Source: Ectothiorhodospiraceae bacterium (GTDB taxonomy: Bacteria > Pseudomonadota > Gammaproteobacteria > Thiohalomonadales > Thiohalomonadaceae). From it: a DNA stretch of 8,348 nucleotides. The stretch is from NCBI GenBank assembly GCA_007125455.1, contig SLDE01000030.1:1-8348 (forward strand), read 5' to 3'. Of this stretch, positions 4,745-8,348 are shown one piece after another; positions within the stretch are counted from its first letter, which is position 1, and every line of letters starts with the position of its first letter. The notes beneath the pieces were generated by a model. The model had not been told where the DNA came from and made no database searches. It saw nothing but the letters and a program-made list of their open reading frames with translations. Both the position numbers and the translations under genes were made by a program.

Positions 4745-6319
4745 TTAGCCCTCCTTGAAGTAGGCCGCCAGATAGTCATCCAGACTCAGCTTGTCCGACG
4801 CTTCGATCTCCTGCTGGCGCAGCCATGAGCGTTGTGCCAGCTCGCTGAGCATCTGCTCTTGCTCCTCGGCGACCGGCAGCTCGGCGAAGTACCACTGGTG
4901 CTCCAGGGACTTGCGCCGGGCAAACTCAAAAAAGCTTTCCCCACCACTGCGCATCTCCGCCAGCACCCTGGCCGACGGGCTCAATGCCGGATTGGCCACC
5001 ACCCGCTGCTGCCTGGCCAGCGCCTGCTGGTAGGGTTGTTCGCTGAAGTTAGCATCAAGCAGGCGACAAACTGGCTCCATTTCGCGACAGATCGCTGCGG
5101 CCCAGTCGCGCAGGGGGAGCGCCTCACCACGACGCATCAGTTTAAGCCCAGGCTCGCGCCCGCGGTGGGCCACCAGCATCTCGTTCTGGTCGATCTCCAC
5201 CCGCTCCAGCGGGCTGATCGGCGGGCTGTCGGCCAACAGGCAGTAAAGCATCAGCGACTCGATGAACTGCATTTGGTGTTCGTTGATCCCCAGTGGATCG
5301 AAGGCATTCACATCCAGCGAGCGCAGCTCGATATAGCGCACCCCACGCCGCTGCAGGGCGGTGGTGGGCTTCTCCATACCCTGTAATAGCTGCTTGGGGC
5401 GCACCGTGCTGTAGTACTCGTTCTCTATCTGCAGGATATTGGCGTTGAGCTGGCGATACTCACCGTCCACCTTGACCCCGATCTTCTGGTAGTCCGGACA
5501 GGGGGTGCTAATGGCGCACTGCAGACTCTCCACATAGGCCGCCAGGCTATCGTAATCGGCCTTGATCCCGGTCTCGTTTTCCTTGTTGTTCTGATAGCCG
5601 ATGTCCCCCATGCGTAACGAGGTGGCGTAGGGCTCGTAGTAGGTGTATTCGTCGAAGCTTTCCAGTTCGCTCTCGCGGCCACCCAAGAAGGACTTGCACA
5701 CCGCTGGCGAGGCACCGAACAGATAGGGGATCAGCCAGCCTAGACGCAGCAGGTTACGGATCAGATCGAAGTAGCGCGCCGAGACATAGTCCTGCAGCGA
5801 ACGCTCATCGCCCTCTAATTGTTGTAGCGCCTGCCAAAAGGCATCGCTATAGGAATAGTTGAAATGCACCCCGGCGATCACCTGCATCACCCGCCCGTAA
5901 CGATGGCCCAGCCCCTGGCGGTAGATGCTCTTCATCATCCCGGCATTGGAGGGGCCGTACTGGGCGATGGGGATCCCCCCCTCGCCACTGACCACACAGG
6001 GCATGCTGGTCGACCACAACAGCTCATGGTCCATGCGGTTGTAGACAAATTGCTGCAGGTCGCGCAGGAAGCGTAGCGCCTCGCCCGAACGGTGAAAGGG
6101 CGGGGTGATAAACTCCAGCAGGGCCTCGGAGTAGTCGGTGGTGATATAGGGATGGGTGAGCGCCGAGCCGAACTGCCGCGGATGGGGGGTTTGGGCGATC
6201 TTGCCATCGCTGTTGACCCGCAGGCTCTCTTTTTCCACCCCGATCATGCTGCCCTTGAGCAGGGGAGTCAGTTTACTGGCAGCAAAGCGCTGTACGCGCT
6301 GTTCAACACTCTCTACCAC
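4745..6319 (-). CDS. gshA: Glutamate-cysteine ligase GshA (proteobacterial class)
   Basis: The 524-aa product matches E. coli GshA in length (518 aa) and layout. The enzyme joins L-glutamate and L-cysteine with ATP, the first step in glutathione synthesis. The metal and substrate residues recur at a constant +2 offset: Glu29 in GVEKESLRVN, Asp62 and Glu69 in TTDYSEALLEFITP, and His152 in GVHFNYS. Also present are SMPCVVSGE, WLIPYLFGASPAVC (195-208), ATSLRMGDIGYQN, LQIENEYYSTVRPK and YIELRSLDVNAFDPLGI (329-345). The start is a GTG at 6319, one base after the stop of the upstream repeat-protein gene, which implies translational coupling; GGAA lies within the end of that gene. A later ATG (residue 25) would remove residues before the conserved core and is less likely. 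It is the last gene of a four-gene minus-strand run. Confidence 0.97.
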   Translation of the reverse strand: MVESVEQRVQRFAASKLTPLLKGSMIGVEKESLRVNSDGKIAQTPHPRQFGSALTHPYITTDYSEALLEFITPPFHRSGEALRFLRDLQQFVYNRMDHELLWSTSMPCVVSGEGGIPIAQYGPSNAGMMKSIYRQGLGHRYGRVMQVIAGVHFNYSYSDAFWQALQQLEGDERSLQDYVSARYFDLIRNLLRLGWLIPYLFGASPAVCKSFLGGRESELESFDEYTYYEPYATSLRMGDIGYQNNKENETGIKADYDSLAAYVESLQCAISTPCPDYQKIGVKVDGEYRQLNANILQIENEYYSTVRPKQLLQGMEKPTTALQRRGVRYIELRSLDVNAFDPLGINEHQMQFIESLMLYCLLADSPPISPLERVEIDQNEMLVAHRGREPGLKLMRRGEALPLRDWAAAICREMEPVCRLLDANFSEQPYQQALARQQRVVANPALSPSARVLAEMRSGGESFFEFARRKSLEHQWYFAELPVAEEQEQMLSELAQRSWLRQQEIEASDKLSLDDYLAAYFKEG

Positions 6320-6320
6320 G

Positions 6321-7058
6321 CTAGCGTTCCAGATCCAGCTTGCTGGTATCGATATCCAGTGCTTCCACCTCTTCCCCCTCCACCAGGGTCGCGCCGGGCT
6401 CGTCCATGCTCAGGCCGCTGATGTCCACCTCGGGTTCGGTGGTCTCTTCCGGCTCGGTTAACACCGCCCCCGGCTCATCCATGCTCAGGCCACTCAGATC
6501 CACCTCTGGCTCGGGCACCTCCTCGGGCTCAGTGAGGACGGCTCCTGGCTCATCCACGCTCAGACCACTCAGATCCAGCTCGGGCGGCGGCACCTCCTCA
6601 GGCGTCACAATCACTACCCCCGGCTCATCCACACTGACCTGTTCCAGCTCACCCAGCGCCTGTGGTGCCTGCTTGACCACATACTTGCGCAGGCCGGAAT
6701 CCACGCTGGGGATGGTATCGTCATCGTCCTGGGCCAGCGTCGCTGCACCGTCCGCCGTTGCGGCAGCCGTCGCCGTCGGCTGTTCCGCCTGGGCGGGCGC
6801 TGGCACCGGCGCAGCATCGGCCTTGGGCGCAGCAACTACCCGGCACTCGGCCCCGGCCTTGCTCAGTGCCTGGTGGTATTTCTTCGCGGTGGCCTCATCC
6901 AGCCCTTTCTTGATCACCACCGGCTGTCCGCCCAGCAGCTTGTCCACCTTCTCTGTCGGCACCTTGAACAGCGCCGCCACCCGTTCCTTCACTGCCGCAA
7001 GGTCTCGATCCGGTTGGATCTGACCGGTGAGCACCACACGAAAACCCGTCTCAGCCAT
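6321..7058 (-). CDS. Acidic tandem-repeat protein with a small N-terminal domain, upstream of gshA
   Basis: The 245-aa product has three parts. Residues 5-75 (FRVVLTGQIQPDRDL ... GAECRVV) look like a small alpha/beta domain with the pattern F-x-V-x-hydrophobic-x-G near the start, AALFK, a GQPVVIKK strand and a helix ending in KAGAEC. I have seen similar N-terminal modules in other gammaproteobacterial proteins of unknown function, but I cannot name the family. Residues 76-110 are an Ala/Pro/Thr linker. Residues 141-240 are four consecutive 25-residue repeats centred on DEPG, very rich in Glu, Asp and Pro, ending with a fragment of a fifth (LDLER). No signal peptide or membrane helix is visible, so it is probably cytoplasmic. 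The ATG has an AGGAG ribosome site that overlaps the upstream stop codon. It is translationally close to gshA (1 bp), but a role in thiol metabolism is only inferred from position. Confidence 0.88.
   Translation of the reverse strand: MAETGFRVVLTGQIQPDRDLAAVKERVAALFKVPTEKVDKLLGGQPVVIKKGLDEATAKKYHQALSKAGAECRVVAAPKADAAPVPAPAQAEQPTATAAATADGAATLAQDDDDTIPSVDSGLRKYVVKQAPQALGELEQVSVDEPGVVIVTPEEVPPPELDLSGLSVDEPGAVLTEPEEVPEPEVDLSGLSMDEPGAVLTEPEETTEPEVDISGLSMDEPGATLVEGEEVEALDIDTSKLDLER
6339..6638 (-). repeat. Four 75-bp coding tandem repeats (25-aa DEPG units)
   Basis: The units in order of translation are 6564-6638, 6489-6563, 6414-6488 and 6339-6413, with no spacers. The core read from the sequence is L-S-(V/M)-D-E-P-G-A-x-L, then a Glu/Pro stretch, then (V/L)-D-(L/I)-S-G. 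Units 2 and 3 are identical at 21 of 25 residues. The fourth unit has diverged at its end. The repeats are in frame and would be expected to form an extended, strongly negative tail. Confidence 0.9.
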
Positions 7059-7067
7059 TACCGTCTC

Positions 7068-7850
7068 CTACTGTGCAAACAGCCCGTCAAAGAATTCCTG
7101 CATCACCTGCCAGGACTGCCGGTCAGCCTCGGCGTGGTAGGCCAGCGGCAGACCAAACTGCTCGCCGAAACGATCCGCCTCGGGGTTGGTAAAGGCATGC
7201 ACCGCGCCGGGGTAATCGATAAAGCGATAATCCACCCCGGCCTGGCTCATCTCCTGCTTAAAACTGGCGATCTGCTCATTAGTCACCATCGGGTCTTCGG
7301 CCCCATTGAGCACCAGCACCTTTGCCTGCACCTCTCCGGCACGGGCTGGCTGATCGGTGGCCACACTGCCATGGAAACTGACCACCCCTGCCAGATCCAG
7401 CCCGCGACGCGCCATCTCCAACACGATCCCCCCACCAAAGCAGTAGCCGATCGCCGCCGTCTGCTTTCCGGTTGTCGGGTGGGCATCGAGCGCCTGCATC
7501 GCCGCCTCAAAGCGCTCGCGGGCCAGCGGCATATTATTGCGTATCGCCCCGGCGAACTTACCGGCGTCGCTGGGGTGGTCCGCCTGCCTGCCCTCACCAT
7601 ACATATCCACCGCCAGGGCGGTGTAGCCCATCTCGGCCAACTGGCGGGCGCGCTTACGGGCGTATTCGTTGTGACCCCACCACTCATGTACTACCAGTAT
7701 GCCTGGGCGCTGCCCCTCGATCGCCGCATCGTAAACGAGATAGCCGTGCAGCTCGGTATCACCGGCCTGATAGCGCAGCTCCTCGCCCACCAACCCGGCC
7801 ATTACCCAACCGGGCAACATCAACACCAACAGTAGCGTCATTCGATACAT
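7068..7850 (-). CDS. Dienelactone hydrolase family protein, predicted exported
   Basis: The 260-aa alpha/beta hydrolase has a Cys-Asp-His triad. Nucleophile Cys137 is in GYCFGGG (135-141), Asp186 in NGAEDPM, and His218 in GAVHAF. Glu56 in VVHEWWGHN corresponds to the glutamate that interacts with the cysteine in characterised dienelactone hydrolases. Residues 1-18 (MYRMTLLLVLMLPGWVMA) form a clear signal peptide with likely cleavage after MA, so the enzyme probably acts in the periplasm. That is unlike the cytoplasmic chlorocatechol enzymes, and the true substrate cannot be told from sequence. The ATG at 7850 has AGGGAGAG upstream; the ATG three codons later is a possible alternative. It lies 22 bp after the membrane-protein gene and 9 bp before the repeat-protein gene, so it is likely part of the gshA transcript. 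Confidence 0.9.
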   Translation of the reverse strand: MYRMTLLLVLMLPGWVMAGLVGEELRYQAGDTELHGYLVYDAAIEGQRPGILVVHEWWGHNEYARKRARQLAEMGYTALAVDMYGEGRQADHPSDAGKFAGAIRNNMPLARERFEAAMQALDAHPTTGKQTAAIGYCFGGGIVLEMARRGLDLAGVVSFHGSVATDQPARAGEVQAKVLVLNGAEDPMVTNEQIASFKQEMSQAGVDYRFIDYPGAVHAFTNPEADRFGEQFGLPLAYHAEADRQSWQVMQEFFDGLFAQ

Positions 7851-7872
7851 GGTTACTCTCCCTGAACAAGGA

Positions 7873-8286
7873 TTATTGTGGCTTGCTGCGCATCAGCAAC
7901 ACCACAGTGATGACCAGCAGGATAATGGTACCCAGCCATTCACGACTAAACAGATAATACAGGGTGGCCATCAAGCCTGGCAGCTCGGCCAGCGCCACAG
8001 CCGGCACCAATTGGTTGAGTTGCTTGAGCTGACGGGCATTTTCCGTCTCACCGGCAGGGCGCTCCTCTGCCCGACGCCGGGTACGGGCCTGATAGAAGAC
8101 TGCCGGGAAGATCAACAGCACCCCACCCAACATGAACCAATAGCCCAACTCGGGCATCATCGCCATATCGGCCATAAAGTGAAAGGCCAGCAGCAGGATC
8201 GCCAAACTGCCCAGATTCGCCACCACCAACACCTTCCAAAACAGTGCCGGGGCAATTGCCGGACGTGGGTCGTCCACGTGTGCCAT
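7873..8286 (-). CDS. Small inner-membrane protein with four predicted helices, unknown function
   Basis: The 137-aa product is not recognised. Hydrophobic stretches at about 15-36, 47-66, 93-113 and 118-132 suggest four membrane helices. A basic and polar loop (RTRRR at 68-72, then Glu- and Gln-rich) between helices 2 and 3 would be cytoplasmic. A very short tail (RSKPQ) ends the protein. The ATG at 8286 is chosen because GAGGA lies 8 nt upstream and hydrophobicity begins soon after it. A GTG at 8346, at the window edge, would add 20 residues without hydrophobic character. It appears to be the first gene in the window of the four-gene run ending in gshA. The sequence ahead of it is too short (62 bp) to identify a promoter. 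Confidence 0.8.
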   Translation of the reverse strand: MAHVDDPRPAIAPALFWKVLVVANLGSLAILLLAFHFMADMAMMPELGYWFMLGGVLLIFPAVFYQARTRRRAEERPAGETENARQLKQLNQLVPAVALAELPGLMATLYYLFSREWLGTIILLVITVVLLMRSKPQ

Positions 8287-8348
8287 ACCAGTATCCTCGT
8301 CTATCAACGTGTCGTGGGGCAAGCATACACAATCTGGCGGTTTCACGC

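Noticed and set aside
4728..4760. Bidirectional terminator between the YcgR-like gene and gshA
   Set aside because: Only a weak GGCT/AGCC pairing is visible, with no stable stem and no T-run.
6339..6638. CRISPR or non-coding tandem array
   Set aside because: The period is exactly 75 bp without spacers, the frame is open throughout, and differences are mostly silent, so these are protein repeats.
6340..7023. Serine-rich 227-codon plus-strand frame
   Set aside because: It is the complement of the DEPG repeat gene; its repeats merely mirror the real ones.
6873..7835. 320-codon plus-strand frame opposite the hydrolase gene
   Set aside because: It runs across two genes on the other strand, and the hydrolase has a complete triad and signal peptide on the minus strand.

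Overview
The window is ordinary chromosomal DNA of high G+C content from a gammaproteobacterium. This rests on the close resemblance of its MnmG, RsmG and GshA to enterobacterial and pseudomonad proteins (recalled, not searched) and on the gene order mnmG-rsmG-parA-parB, which lies near the replication origin in many gammaproteobacteria. I see no phage, transposase, CRISPR, tRNA or rRNA.

Left block, minus strand (1-3735): read in the direction of transcription it is mnmG, rsmG, parA and the first 39 codons of parB. MnmG makes a wobble-uridine tRNA modification, RsmG methylates 16S rRNA, and ParA/ParB segregate the origin region. Two junctions, mnmG/rsmG and parA/parB, each carry a 126-132 bp element. 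Each element is bounded by inverted arms built from a 9-nt CGCAGAG or CACAGAG unit. One element runs into mnmG and supplies its last residues. The other may carry a promoter for parB.

Middle (3736-4733): a 245 bp region contains candidate divergent promoters and several small inverted repeats. It is followed by a plus-strand gene for a YcgR-like, PilZ-domain c-di-GMP receptor.

Right block, minus strand (4745-8286): a tight four-gene run converges on the YcgR-like gene. In order of transcription it encodes a four-helix membrane protein, a secreted dienelactone-hydrolase-family enzyme, an acidic protein with four 25-residue tandem repeats, and GshA (glutamate-cysteine ligase, first step of glutathione synthesis). 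Gaps are 22, 9 and 1 bp, so co-transcription and coupling are likely.

I found no clear new defence or mobile system. The points most worth a second look are the paired repeat elements embedded in the mnmG-rsmG-parA-parB operon, the possible 35-codon ORF bridging mnmG and rsmG, the repeat protein coupled to gshA, and family-motif deviations in ParA (Ala in the Walker A loop) and in the PilZ protein (Gly for Ser).
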